Shown in pieces: positions 35,476 through 47,600 of a stretch of DNA of 64,000 nt. The first letter of the stretch is position 1. Each line of letters starts with the position of its first letter. Source of the DNA: Rhododendron vialii (Eukaryota; Streptophyta; Magnoliopsida; Ericales; Ericaceae); contig NC_080568.1 in NCBI RefSeq assembly GCF_030253575.1, positions 2,993,501 through 3,057,500 on the forward strand, read 5' to 3'. The notes under the pieces are model-generated. The model was not told the origin of the DNA, searched no databases, and saw nothing but the letters and a program-made list of their open reading frames with translations. The translations under genes and the position numbers were made by a program.

Positions 35476-35927
35476 GAAAGAAGTCATAGTTGCGCCCATA
35501 ATCTTTCTAAATAGCCTTTGCTAGCGCTTTCAAACCTCGTACTCATGAGTTTTTGTTTTTTGGGAGAATTTTGAAAGATGCTTTTAAATTCGCGCACCTG
35601 CATTATTTGCCTTAGGTTGGCCTAAAGTTTTGGGCCATAGTACCAAGTGGTGAGAAAAAGTTCCAATACAATGATTATTAATAACGATTTCTCACATAGT
35701 GTGGACTCTATATATGTGTAGGTCTTACCTCATGCGAAAGATGCGTTACTAATAACCTTAATGAGACTATCAGCTAAATGAGTGGAGCGGTAATTCCTTT
35801 TCTTCATGTCCAACCGCAAATACAAAAGACAAATCCTTGTTGGGTGGCCGGTGGGATCCCTCAGGTCTAGGCTTCATGAAGTTGAACACGAATGGAGTTT
35901 CAATAGCGGCGCCACAGGCCATCAAAT

Positions 35928-36323
35928 CAGAAAGAACTGTGTTACACACACAGCAATCTGTGCACAGATTGTGCACAGATTTCGTTGTGGAGCCCACCCG
36001 GGTTCCACACAAATCATCCAAGCCGTTCATTAAATGTAAAATATTTTTTCAAAGGTCCCCGTAAAAATAAGCTCAATCCAACATCTATAGGTGCTTCATC
36101 CAACCATCTAATTTTTCATTCAGATTTTCGGATAATGAAAAGTTATACGATTGGATCGAGTATCTATAGGTATCGGATTGAGATTATTTTTTACGGGGAC
36201 CCTTGAAAAAATATTTTACATTTAATGAACGGCTCGGATGATTTGTGTGGAACCCGTGGTGGACCCCACAACAAAATCTGTGCACAATCTGTGCACAGAT
36301 TGTATGTGTGTGTAGACTTTCTG
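35928..36323. mobile_element. Foldback MITE 1 in the LINE remnant
   Basis: 396 bp with arms of nearly 200 bp. Ends CAGAAAG and CTTTCTG; AATCTGTGCACAGATTGTGC pairs with GCACAATCTGTGCACAGATT, and GGGTTCCACACAAATCATCC with GGATGATTTGTGTGGAACCC. GTGCAC palindromes occur in each arm. Target duplication not resolved. Same superfamily as 23750 and 31090. Confidence 0.85.
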
Positions 36324-36332
36324 AATCAGAAA

Positions 36333-36734
36333 TAGAAATGCTATCAACACAGATAGTATGTGCACAGATCGTGCACATACAACTTTGTGGGACCCACTAC
36401 GGGGTCCTCAAAAACAATCCAAGCCATTCATTAGCTTTAAAATGATTTTCTAAGTCATCACGTAAAAAATTAGCTCAATCCAATATTTTAAATACTTAAT
36501 GTAATCATTCAAATTTTCGCTTATACTTTAGGATTTTAAAATCTCATTAAACATTTAGCCGATTGAATCAAACACTTAGAGGTATTGGATTGAATTGATT
36601 TTTTACATGATGAATTAGAAAGTCATTTTAAAACTAATGACCGGCTTGGATTATTTTTGGGGACTCCTTAGTGGGCCCCACGGAGTTGTATGTGCACGAT
36701 CCGTGTACTACTATCTGTGTTGATAGCATTTCTA
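36333..36734. mobile_element. Foldback MITE 2 (8-bp TSD ATCAGAAA)
   Basis: 402 bp. Ends TAGAAATGCTATCAACACAG and CTGTGTTGATAGCATTTCTA are perfect inverted repeats, and ATCAGAAA flanks both sides (36325-36332, 36735-36742). Inner ATCGTGCACATACAACT and GTATGTGCACGATC also pair. An 8-bp duplication fits hAT-type transposition. It sits one base from MITE 1. Confidence 0.9.
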
Positions 36735-36823
36735 ATCAGAAAGCATAGGTTCTTGAATATGGCCATTCGGGAGGGTCTTTCTAAATTCTATGGCCATAAT
36801 TGCAATATCACAAAGTTTGCAAA

Positions 36824-37507
36824 GGGGGAATTTGGTTTAAGTGAGAGATAGGGTAAAAAATTCCCAAGTGATGGACAAGTTTTTATGGAATTGTTCAGAT
36901 ATGAAACGGACAAAAGGAAAATTTTCATACATGGAGTCGGTTTGTGGTCGAATTTGGGTTTGAATCTATGTTGCCCCTTGTATGGATCTAAGTTGCACCT
37001 TATATGGATCTAAGTTAAACTTTATTTTTTCGAAGTAATACCTGAGAATGACTGAATTTGGACCTAAGTTGCACCTTGTGTCCTAACAATTGCACTTTGA
37101 GTTGACTAAATTGCTCCAGATTCATGACAAGAGTTGAGACGGACAAAAAGAAATTCCCCATACATGAAACGGACATGTATGGGGAATTTGGAGCAATTTA
37201 GTTCTCAGGTGCTACTTTGAAAAATCCAGTCGTTCTCGCTGCTTCGAAAAAATACATGCGAAATTTGGAGCAATTTAGGTTTAAATTCAATCATTCTCGG
37301 GTGCTATTTCGAAAAAATAAGGTGCAACTTAGGTCCAAACCCAGATTTGACTATAAACCGACTCTATGTATGGGGAATTTCTTTTTGTCCGTTTTATGTA
37401 TGGGAAATTTCTTTTTGTCCATTTCATATTTGAGCAATTCCATAAAAACTTGTCCACTACTTGGGACTTTTTTACCCCATCTCCCATTGAAACCGAATTC
37501 CCCCAAG
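36824..37507. mobile_element. Foldback element 3 (TSD TTGCAAA)
   Basis: About 684 bp with long imperfect arms: GGGGGAATTTGG near 36824 pairs with GAATTCCCCC near 37500; AATTCCCAAGTGATGGACAAG with CTTGTCCACTACTTGGGAC; and TGCACCTTATTTTTTCG-type inner repeats. TTGCAAA flanks both ends (36817-36823, 37508-37514). The inner part carries several repeats of GGGGAATTTCTTTTTGTCC and GGTGCAACTTAGGTCCAAA. Removing it restores the reading frame of the LINE fragment. Confidence 0.8.
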
Positions 37508-37770
37508 TTGCAAATCGAATGTTATTAATCAGCTATTGAATCGTAATATTGCAAATCACATGTTCAACCCTCTTAATGATGATCGAGAGGCAAATAAATG
37601 TGCTGATGGCTTGGCGATTGGTTACAACATTGCTGGAAAGGGTTCTCATTATTATGTTTCAATTCCTTCATGAATTAGTGTACTCTGTTACTCAAGGATT
37701 CGGAGGGGGCTAAGTACCAAGGGATGTAAATTTCTTAATGCACTTTCTATCAAAATAAAAAATAAAAATC

Positions 37771-38106
37771 CATGTGGTGATCAAAAAAAGAAGAAGCTAT
37801 AATAACCATATGGGATTGACGTTATTATCTGGCCTTTCAAAATGAAAGAGGAAAGGCTGATAAAAAAAATTTTAAAAAATTTGAAAGAGCAAAGGGAAAT
37901 ACTCACCTTGGTAGAAAATGATGCATTTTTATTGTTGGTTATGCACTATTTTGATAATTCAAGTGTTCGGGCTAGTTACACGCAACTTGATTAATCTTGG
38001 GGGACAAATCTCACTGCCCACCTGTAGGAATCTTAATTAAAGCCAGAGCAAAGTTCTGTACGCATATATATTAAGTTACATCCATAAATATAATGAGTAC
38101 TGCTAG
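37771..38106. other. Intergenic, nothing recognised
   Basis: AT-rich sequence between the LINE tail and the large palindrome. No coding frame or paired repeat seen. Confidence 0.35.
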
Positions 38107-38478
38107 GTGTACCGACCATTTTTGGACCGAAACCGTACCGACGGCCGCGCGCGGCCGTCTCCGGCCACCGGACGGCCGATCCGAGCCGTCCAAAAATTTT
38201 AAAAAAAAAAACCGAGGGGCCCCGCGTGGGAATTAACGTCATCCGATGTGTGTAGGGTGCTTGATCTAAACACCCTATTTTTCGTGTATATATGTATACA
38301 CGAAAAATAGGGTGTTTAGATCAAGCACCCTACACACATCGGATGACGTTAATTCCCGCGTAGGGCCCCTCGGTTTTTTTTTTTAAAATTTTTGGACGGC
38401 TCGGATCGGCCGTCCGGTGGCCGGAGACGGCCGCGCGCGGCCGTCGGTACGGTTTCGGTCCAAAAATGGTCGGTACAC
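38107..38478. mobile_element. Near-perfect 372-bp GC-rich palindrome (foldback MITE)
   Basis: Two arms of about 185 bp that differ at only a few positions (one is CCCCGCGTGGG against CCCGCGTAGGG), meeting at a TATATATGTATA centre near 38292. Ends GTGTACCGACC and GGTCGGTACAC. Both arms hold GGCCGCGCGCGGCC, itself a palindrome, and CCACCGGACGGCC. Arm identity points to a very recent insertion or to arm homogenisation. TSD unclear (TAG on both sides is possible). No coding capacity. Confidence 0.9.
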
Positions 38479-41400
38479 ATAGGATTTTTGAAATATAATG
38501 GGGTTTGATTGGGTTATTCATCTTGAGGCAACAAGCAGTGATGGTTCCACCTTGGAAGGGACGACTACACTCCCTATTACTTTCTTTTTTGGGTACTAAA
38601 AACCGCCAAAATCACCTTTGGGCATCACAATTGGATCCTCGACGTAGAGGAGTGGATTGAACTACCAATTCCGGGGCCATCTAAGCTCATCTTTGATGTG
38701 AAAGAGGTATTTTGGAATAGCGAAACGTCTATACACTCTAAAATGAGAGTTATAACGAAGTTGCGGAGGTGATTTGCATAGAAATTCAACATCTTAAGCT
38801 TCTCCTATTTGTGTAAAACCAACATCTTGTTGCTAACTGCATCACCTGGGGTTTGTTTGGTACCTACGAAATTTTTTCCTTCTCTTCTTTTTCTTTTCCA
38901 TATGTACCAAACAGGGCGATAATCTGGTGCAGAATTAAAATTCTAGTAGCACTTCATAATCGGTATCAAACATGACCGTAACACAACCGTGAAAAAAGTA
39001 TTCGTAATAAGGCAATCGTGAACAGAATTGATGCTATCAAACTATATTAACCAAGAGTCCAGATCCTCTGTGCCGGAAAACCCCTGTGCCTCTGTGCTGA
39101 GGGGTTCTCCGGCCGTTGGATACTTCATGATTCATGAAATCACCCAGGTAATATTTAGGTTTGTCCCAAAGTCAGTCGAGTGTGTTGGGTCGTTTTCTAC
39201 ACGAAAGAAGACGAGCAGAAATTGAATGGCATGGGGAAGAAATTAATTAATGTTTTTTGTCTCCCTCTGTTTTGTTCTTCTCTTTGTGGTTACATTAATC
39301 TTGGACCACTTTCCCTCCATAGCATGAGTGGTGTTTGGGGTCTGCATAAATAGCTATTGTGCAGTACATGTAAGAGATATGTATATCTTGGTGCATTCTA
39401 CGTTGAAACATTTCAATTTAAACCATCTGATTGCACTAAGAAACGGACCCGGGGATGCTGCGGAACGGGTGTAAAGCGACCGACCTCTCGGCACGGACGA
39501 CTCGGATCGAATCTGAGCGCATACGAATCGTATACAAATCTAAACCATCCATCGTTCTACACATCTCCCATTCCGTAAGAAACACAGGTTCGAAGAGTGA
39601 GCATTGACACCATTCCTCTAAAGCCACTATTTTTCCTCAGTGGAAAGATTATCCTTGCTCACCAAAGTTTCCCATTTTTTTTGGGACTTATGTATTCAGG
39701 CATTTTATCACTATATCTCATATCGCTCACCTAAGCAACCCAAACTTGGTTAATAGGAGTATAATCTAGAGGTTATTCCATCTATAGGCAATTGACAAAA
39801 ACGTAACCACCGACTCAGCAAGGTTTTTGCCGGGTGCGTCCTCTGCAAAATGATATGCCCTAGAGCATCTTTTAGTATATGCTTTAGATTTATTTTTTTT
39901 CAAATTAGTACTATACTGGCTACAGTACAGCTCCAGGCCTTCTGTATTATGGTGTCAAAAATTACTTCAACTTTACTGGGCTTGTTAACCAATAATTTAT
40001 ACACGAGTTCTCATATACTCCATTAGTATGTATAGTGCGATGAAAAAAATAAGAAAGTATATTTTGGATTACAATTGTTCTTACGAGTTCTCACATTTTG
40101 AGCCAAAAAATATTACCGGCACAATAATCCACTCATATGCTTTTGTGGGAAATTAAGGCGAATAAGTTGGCATAAACCCTTTTTGGGATATATTCTAGTA
40201 GTACTTATTTTGTCCCTATTATTAGAATTATACAACAGGATATTTTGTCGTAGTCATGAATCCGTATGAAAATTTAATGTCAAGTCAACAGAGATTCGCT
40301 AACAAAAATCTCGGGTGTTACTATCAACCAAAATTTTTGTAGAAATTTGTCCATAATACCGCATGCTAATTAAACAAAGAAAAATCAAAAGTAGTTGATG
40401 TCATGAATACCAAACCAATATGATAATACCATAGGCAATGTACATTGGCGAACATCGTTGAGAGGGAAGACAAAGCAGGATACTAATACCAATAGATTAT
40501 TATTTTTCCTTGAGTGTGTTTTATTTGAGCAAATGCATTAGGCGTTCGAATCGGAGTTACCTAGAACGGTTAGTGTCAATAATGCATCGAGTATCGTGTT
40601 CACAAAGAACCTGACATAATATTACAGCAGTTAGGGGTGATATCGGTTCGGTCAGTTTAGTTTTTTGGTATTTTAAAAACCAAAATATCGGTTTGGTTTT
40701 CCATATTTAGCTACCGAAAGGGACATCGATTTTTTGGGTTTTGGTTTGTTCGGTTAGGGAAAATGACGGCCCAGGACGTGTTTCGATAATTAATGTTCGT
40801 CAAGAGCATTTTCAGCAATAATAAATGTTCTTAACATGTCCTTGACGAGTATTAATTATCAAAACAAATCCCTGTGCCATCATTTTCACTTTTGGTTTTG
40901 TTTTGTTTTGTGGGCCTGATTTGGGCCTCAAAAAATGGAACAAAGTAGTGAAATAACACATATATTGGGCCTATTTGGGCTAAAAATGAAAGATTTATAT
41001 GTCTTAACTCTTAAGTCTTAACTTACTTGCTCTCATTTGGGCCAAAATACATAAACAAATTCCATACTTTTTAGAAGCTTCATTTGGGCCAAGAAAAGCA
41101 CAACCGAAAAAAGTTCTGATCCAAACTTCCACTTTGCAAAAGACAACAGCAAAACTTTTGCAAAACAGAAGCATTGCAAGCATAAGTAAATTCCATATAT
41201 CTTAATGCAACATTCCACTTTGCATCAACCATAGAAATGCAAAAGAGAAACAATAAGTTCAAAGATCTCGTGCCGGGCTTAAACAAAGTTCTTTGAGTAT
41301 TGTGTTCACAAAGAACCTGACATAATATTACTAGTAGTAAATTTCAAAAGAAAAAAAGTTTAGTGTTTAGCTGCACACCCATCCTTGGGTGTGTAGCCGT

Positions 41401-41930
41401 AATTACTACTCCACTCGGCATTCTGAATAATTAGAGCAGGTTTATTAGAAGAGGTAAAAGAGTATTTTAGCTAAGAAAAACCTCCAAATGAGTATTGCAG
41501 CAGATTAGGTAAAGGCTTAGGTAACATCCATTCATGAACAGTGAATAGGTAAATATACCTAAGCACTATTCACCGTGTGTCTTTTTTCTCTCTCTCCCAA
41601 AAAAGAAAAAGGAAAATAAAAGTAATAATATTTTAATGGAGAATATGTTAAATAGATAGTATTGAAAGAGATGTGAGTAGGTAAAATGAAAAAAAGTGCA
41701 CTGTTTAAGTAGAGGGATCCACACTATTTCAACCAATAGGAAAGAGAGTAATGTTCACTTTCTTAAGTGAAACGTGAACAAAACTCAACTCGTAATTGTG
41801 TACATCAATAGAATTCTTTAATACTATTCATATGTCAAATTTGAAGAGCCAGAAAAAATTTGAAGAATGAGTTGGTGTTTAAAAGGTCTGTTGGAACTAG
41901 GGACCCTTAAAAACTTGACAAAATAATCAA
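38479..41930. other. Intergenic with small repeats; no gene
   Basis: No conserved gene found. 39440-39620 has a GGGGATGCTGCGGAACGGG piece of the 11803 MITE family. 40632-40760 is a GGTTCGGT/ACCGAA-type dispersed element. 40762-40888 is a small hairpin MITE (AAAATGACGGCCCAGGACGTG paired with CCCTGTGCCATCATTTT). A ~36-bp unit TGTTCACAAAGAACCTGACATAATATTAC occurs at about 40599 and again at about 41304. 41430-41830 is MITE-like AT-rich DNA. Confidence 0.4.
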
Positions 41931-41937
41931 ATATTTT

Positions 41938-42177
41938 GATACTCCTTTCATCCCAATTTTTTAGTCCATTTTCAAAAATTGTCACTTTTCAATTGATTGT
42001 ACTTTATAATCTATAATGTTTAAGGTGATTTTGAAAATTTTATTTCATAGTACTAACCGTGATCTAACAAACAAGATCTATATTACATATAAAAAGTATT
42101 ATCAATAAAAATACAACAAAATTTACTATACGGTTAAGATGGAATGAAGAACTAAAAAAATGTAGACGGAGGGTGTA
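41938..42177. mobile_element. Stowaway-like (Tc1/mariner) MITE
   Basis: Left ATACTCCTTTCATCCCAATTTTTTAGTCC and right GAACTAAAAAAATGTAGACGGAGGGTGTA are the inverted ends typical of plant Stowaway elements, with TA at the borders. About 240 bp; the inside is AT-rich, non-coding. Confidence 0.7.
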
Positions 42178-42204
42178 TTTAATTATTGGCCCGTCTGGGT
42201 TTGT

Positions 42205-42450
42205 TTGTAGTGTCTCGAGTTAGTTGTAACTCTGTTCGTTTGCAGAAACTCGAATTGTTACAAATTCTCGTTTAGCCACCGAACTAATCTTGAACACCTC
42301 GATCCTAAAACGAACCAACCGAACTCGAGCTACTAATTTTCGAACAAACCGAGTTTGAACACTCGGCTCGAGCTAGACTAATTTTTGAACAAGCCGAGTT
42401 TAAACACTCGGCTCTGCTCGGCTCACCGCAGTTTTTTCGGCCAGCAAAAT
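42205..42450. repeat. GAGCTCG-type repeats next to the DUF1664 promoter
   Basis: Two near-identical ~48-bp units (TTCGAACAAACCGAGTTTGAACACTCGGCTCGAGCTA, and again ending CGGCTCTGCTC) and flanking CTCG blocks, related to the element at 43045. They end about 200 bases before the start codon at 42648, so they may form part of the promoter. Confidence 0.6.
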
Positions 42451-42647
42451 TAATAGGGCTCGTAGCTCTCGTGTTCATCACTCACTGGCCCGCTGGCTAC
42501 GACAATTTGCCGAAAGAGAGAGAAAACCGAGAACAAGTCTTGTTCCCCAAGTTCACTAATTCCCGATCGACTCTCTCATCACCGTCTAACATTCGATTCT
42601 CCCGAGAAAACAAATCTCCTCTCTCTAACTCCATCGTTTCGCCGCCG

Positions 42648-44599
42648 ATGGCCCTTCCTATCGGGAAGCTCACCATCATCATTGGTGCAGGTGCGTCTAC
42701 ACCAATTCAAACTCTCTTTCTCTCTCTCACACACACACTTATCTATATGTCAATACAGTTGCGATTACTTGTATGTGGTTAAGTAGTACCCCCTGAAGTG
42801 GCTTGATTAATCAACGAATCATTCTGTTGTTTTGTTTGACAATTCAGGCTTAGTGTAGTGGAAAGCAAAATTAGGGCGGATGTTATGAACCCTAGTAGCT
42901 GCGTTGCAATTGCGTTAGTATTGTTATCATTTTTTGCATTCGAAATTTGAATTTTGTTTTGAGATTGCTAATCGTTTTTTACATTTCTTTCCAACTTACT
43001 CTTTTTTGTTTGGGGTCATCTTTTATGTGTGCTTGTCCTCGACCTAGGGCTAAACAAGCCGAGCCGAGCTTTGATGCGTCCGAGCTCGGCTGCTACAAAA
43101 CAAGTCAAGCTCAGCTCGCTTATGGACCATGTGTTCAAGCTAGGTTTGTTTACTACGCGAGCATCTATAAACGAGTCGAGCTCGAGCTGAGTTACAAGTA
43201 ACTCGGGCTCGGCTCGTTTACTGGATGAGCTTAAAACTTGAGCTCGAGCTCGAGCTCGACTAGTTGACTGACGAGCCGTGAATAGCTCGGTTTGTTTGCA
43301 GCCCTACCTCGACCCATTTTTTAGGTGGAACGAGAATAGTTCCCACTGCTGCACACAACCATTCTTTGGGAAAGTAGCTTATAGAGGGCCTGTTTGGTAA
43401 CCCTTGGTTATTTGCGTATTTTGTGTCTGAATCTTTACTTATTCTACGTATTGATTTAGGTACACAAATAACCAATACAAGTAAATGAGCAATGGCTCGA
43501 TTTGCACTACTCAACTACTAATGCAGATTAAGTTTTAAGAGAACGGTAGTTGCTGCTGCTCAGGGCTGAACTGGGGACCTTATTTAAAGATAGTTACTTC
43601 ACCCTAGAATCCTCTGGTGGTTGGGTGCCATAGTATTTGTGTTCTGGATATAGATAATGACCTATAGACTTCATAGTATATGTAAGTCTGGCTAACAACT
43701 GCTAACAAATGTGCAATTTGAACTTCATTTAGGTATCGTAGGGTCTGTTTTAGCCAAAGAAGGAAGCATTCCAACTGTCTCTGATATTTTCTCTGGGGCC
43801 TTTAAGGTATATTGTGTCTTGACTGCTTAAATTAGTGTTATGTTGGATGTTTTCATCTTTAACTGTTTGACTGTATTTTTTTTTGATTGTCAAAGAATGG
43901 GAGTTCTATTATTCAGTTATTTTAACGCAGGTTTTTTGGAAGCAAATCAGGCATGATGATTCTAAAGCTACACCATCCAGGCCTAAGCCGCGGAATGACT
44001 CTTTGTTGCAACAGGTTTTCATGTTTATAGTACCATATCTCAATTTGTACAAGCTAGTTTATTTAGTCAGTTTTCTGCATGGGTTGTATCTGTGTGCTAT
44101 CTATTCTTGTGCAATGTACTCAAGTGGATCACATGAGTTTTGTAGGTCAATAGCCTGCGACAGGAGCTGCAACTCTTGGCATCAAATAGATCAGTTACAA
44201 TTGTAACATCAGGTGGTTCAGGTTGGAGTCATAATACCTTCTCATATGTATATATCAGATAACCTTTATATTTCACCCATCTAACTCTGCATGACTTAAT
44301 CCTTTCTACAATAACTTTTGGGTAATTTATATTGAATTAATTTTTGCATGCCAAACACAAACTTGGTACTTGGTAGTACATTTCTTGCTACAAATTATTA
44401 AATGGAAAAGTGACCATAAGTATTGCAGCTATTGGTTTGTCTTTCCCACTTGTTTTTGTGGGTAACTTTTCTTCCGAGAGGTTCATTAGTTTGGTTTAGG
44501 GATTATTTTGTTCTACCATACAATCTCTATTCTTTTCCTCATTTGGCTGCAAGTGTTGTCCTACTTTTACGGGAAATGGGGAAATATAGGTCCCCTGCT

Positions 44600-44648
<49 letters not shown>

Positions 44649-47600
44649 GTCTCTCCATTTCCCATGTGAGACCCCAAGGTACTGATGTCCCACATCGGGG
44701 AGTTGGGACAAAGAAAAGGAATATATAATGAATTCCGACCAGCTACTTATAACTTGAGGTTAACCTTTTGAGCCACGCGGTTAGGCTGAGAGTTTAACAT
44801 GTCAGTTGGCGCGAGTCGTTATAGTTGGTATCAGAGCCTCCTGGTCTGTATGGTGGGGGCCACCTCTAGAATTTGGCAAGAGCCAGATGTGCTGTACAGA
44901 GCTAAGTGCCACACCATGTCCACCAAGGGGAAGGTTGCTGGGTCAATGCAACAAGGACGTTGCATCATTAGGTGGGGAGATTGTGAGACCCAAGGTCCCA
45001 AAGTCCCACATCGGGGAGTTGGGAAAAAGAAAAGTAATATATAACGAATTCCGACTAGCTACTGTATAACTTAAGGTTAACCTTTTGAGCGACGTGGTTA
45101 GGATTAGGGTTAGCAATCCAGCTAGCACTGATTGTTACATCCCATGTGTAATTTCTCATCCATTTGCGTATGTCTGCCCGACAATGCATGCAGGCCAGGG
45201 CTTATTGAGGCCATCCATTGATTGTCCATTTTCTCTTTCTCATTATGCTATTTGAAACCTTGAGAAAGTGTAATTTATCATCTATGTTTTATGCACGACT
45301 TCAAGTAACATCTTCCTATGGTGGATTACGTTTATGTTTTTTTAAAATGTAGAGCTCCATATCTGGTTAGGGATATTTGTGAATTGGACTTGATATGCTG
45401 TTGTAAATTTGTAATACCAGAATAACTGTAATTGTTTGTCTTACATTGTGCAGGTTCAAGAAGATATGGTATAGTGGTTGTTGTCATTGTGGTCGGATGC
45501 GGTTATATTTGGTGGAAGGTGAAAGTCATGCATCCCTCACTAGTCTTGTGGAATCGCTAACCAAAAAGTGCACATACTTTGGTGTGCATCATAAAGTATC
45601 TCCTTCATCAAGTTCCCAGAATGTATAGTTGTTATATCTTAAAGCAGCTTATATTTCTGGTACCAGATGGCTTTGGTTAGTTGAGAGGATTTTCTCAAAA
45701 GCTTTTCGTCCATCTAGAGATTCAAACGTGCTAACTTAATCCTCTATACCAAGTCAAACTATGAAGTCTACATCATTAAGTGGCATCAACTGTGGAGTTT
45801 CTTCCCCAGGATACATGCCCCATCCTAGCATTTTGTTAGGCCGAGAGAAACATATGGGAAGTTAAATCATGATAAATCACTGAATTGCATCAATTTCAAA
45901 TTTATTTAATCATGGCATGCACCTTGATCCTAGGCTTTTCCTTAGATAAAGAGTAAGGCCCATGAAGCAAGGGATTCAGACTTGCTGCTGAATGTGGACG
46001 AATCTTGGCTGCGTCCTTTTAATAGTTACCTTGATGTTACAGGCTAGTTGGGCTTGCCTGCTCTCAGAAGTTATAGGTTGGGTGGCTCTAGCATCTTGGA
46101 CTGGTGGATGGGCCTCTGCTTGTGACATAAGTACTCACGATTCACCACCTGCATCTTATTGTAGAGTAACAAGTGCCTGATATTGCCGTTCAAAAAAAAA
46201 AAAAACACAAGTGCCTGATATTGTGACATCGTCATTCAGTCAGAATCTGATTTAATGAGCTCATTAAACCAGGCCTGCCAGACTTGCTAATTCTATAACC
46301 TTCAGTTTCATGACCCCATCTAGTCTGGATGATTCGTTGGTTTCACTGACATTGGACTTGATAAAACCTCAGAGTCAATCCCTGCTATACATTTCCGTTC
46401 TAAATTTCCAATTGAAGTAACAGTCTATACTGCAACTTGCTGACCAGCTCAATTACAAACTCACCTCCCTCTCCTGGCCTTTTTCAATGTCTCTAACCTC
46501 ATAGATGTCAAATTGGAGCCTGAGTGATTCTGTGCTTTTCCTGAAGATTTAAATACATTCTCGTCCAATGTTGTTTTGCCCATAGACTATTGTATTTGTA
46601 TGTTTGAGGTTCTCATGTTCTCAAAATTTCAAATATACTATCTATCCTTTTGTTGCTACTGTGCCTCATCCCTTTCTCTATGTTCTCAGGGTTGGAAACT
46701 TCCAGACATGATGTTCGCAACCAGGCGTAGTTTATCAAATGCATCCTCTGCTGTAACAAAACAACTTGAGAATGTTTACACTTCAATAGCGGCAAGTTTT
46801 TCTCTTTCCAACGGAAATATAGTCAGTAGCATATATCTTCAGGGCTTATGCTTGTTGAAATTTTAAACTTTTCTCGAGGAAATTGCAATTAGATAGGCAA
46901 CTGAGTTGCATAATTCACAGCTCTCAAAATGAAATAATGTTTGTAGATCTTTATTTTTCGTGAGTAATATTCCCTATGTGGCTTGTTTGGATTTTTGTGC
47001 GACACTGGCGGATGCAAAGTTTGAGCCCAGACTATTACAAATGTGTATGTAAGTAGTGGATGGAGAAGTGAACTGTCATACTTCCTAGTTCTTAAGAAAG
47101 CTACTAGCAATTCGTGGATGCTTTGTTTGAAGCAGACGTAAAGCCTATTCGGTCCCAGTGCACACATGAAATCAACTAGGAGGTTTTAACCCTTTTATAG
47201 CACATTGTATGGGAATTAAGTTCTTTCATCTTGAAGATCTGAAATTTTTCTCTTTGATCTTTAACCTCTCGTTTGTGTAGGCCTGTGTGCATGCTTCATG
47301 CATCAAATCAAGTGCTTGCACAGTTACATGGTTTCTTCTTGAACATTGTGTGCATAAAATTTTATTTTGCCACAACTCAGTGCAGTGCATTTGTTTGAAT
47401 TACACCTATAAGCACAGCGGCATACCGAACTTGTAATAGCTATAGTTTGGTGGGCTGAACAGTTTGTTCAATCAAGTCAACGGAGTATGTGACAATGAGA
47501 GTCTGAAGACCTATTTTCTTGTAAAACATATTTTATTCTCGTCATTTGTTTATGATTGAAATGGGGATGCAATTGTTGCATCTAATATGAATTTATAATT

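Larger units (their letters stand above)
35780..37770 (+). mobile_element. LINE RNase H fragment cut up by three MITEs
   Basis: Three pieces, all plus strand. 35835-35927 encodes RWDPSGLGFMKLNTNG, the start of a retroelement RNase H domain, but with Asn where the catalytic Asp (LNTDG) is expected. 36743-36823 encodes LNMAIREGLSKFYG. 37515-37770 encodes REANKCADGLAIGYN, the typical late RNase H region, then a stop and a 3' tail with A-rich end. Removing the element at 36824-37507 with one TTGCAAA copy joins the second and third pieces in frame. A 5'-truncated, dead LINE is the likely source; the first piece is frame-shifted relative to the second. Confidence 0.7.

Noticed and set aside
36184..36445. 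Open frames with repeated TICAQIV-type words
   Set aside because: They are read from the TGTGCACA palindromes in the two adjacent foldback MITEs.
37217..37528. 103-codon open frame
   Set aside because: It falls within the right arm of a foldback element and is made of its repeated words.
44826..44837. tRNA gene signal
   Set aside because: TGGTATCAGAGC is the primer-binding site of a TRIM, complementary to a tRNA end; no cloverleaf is present.
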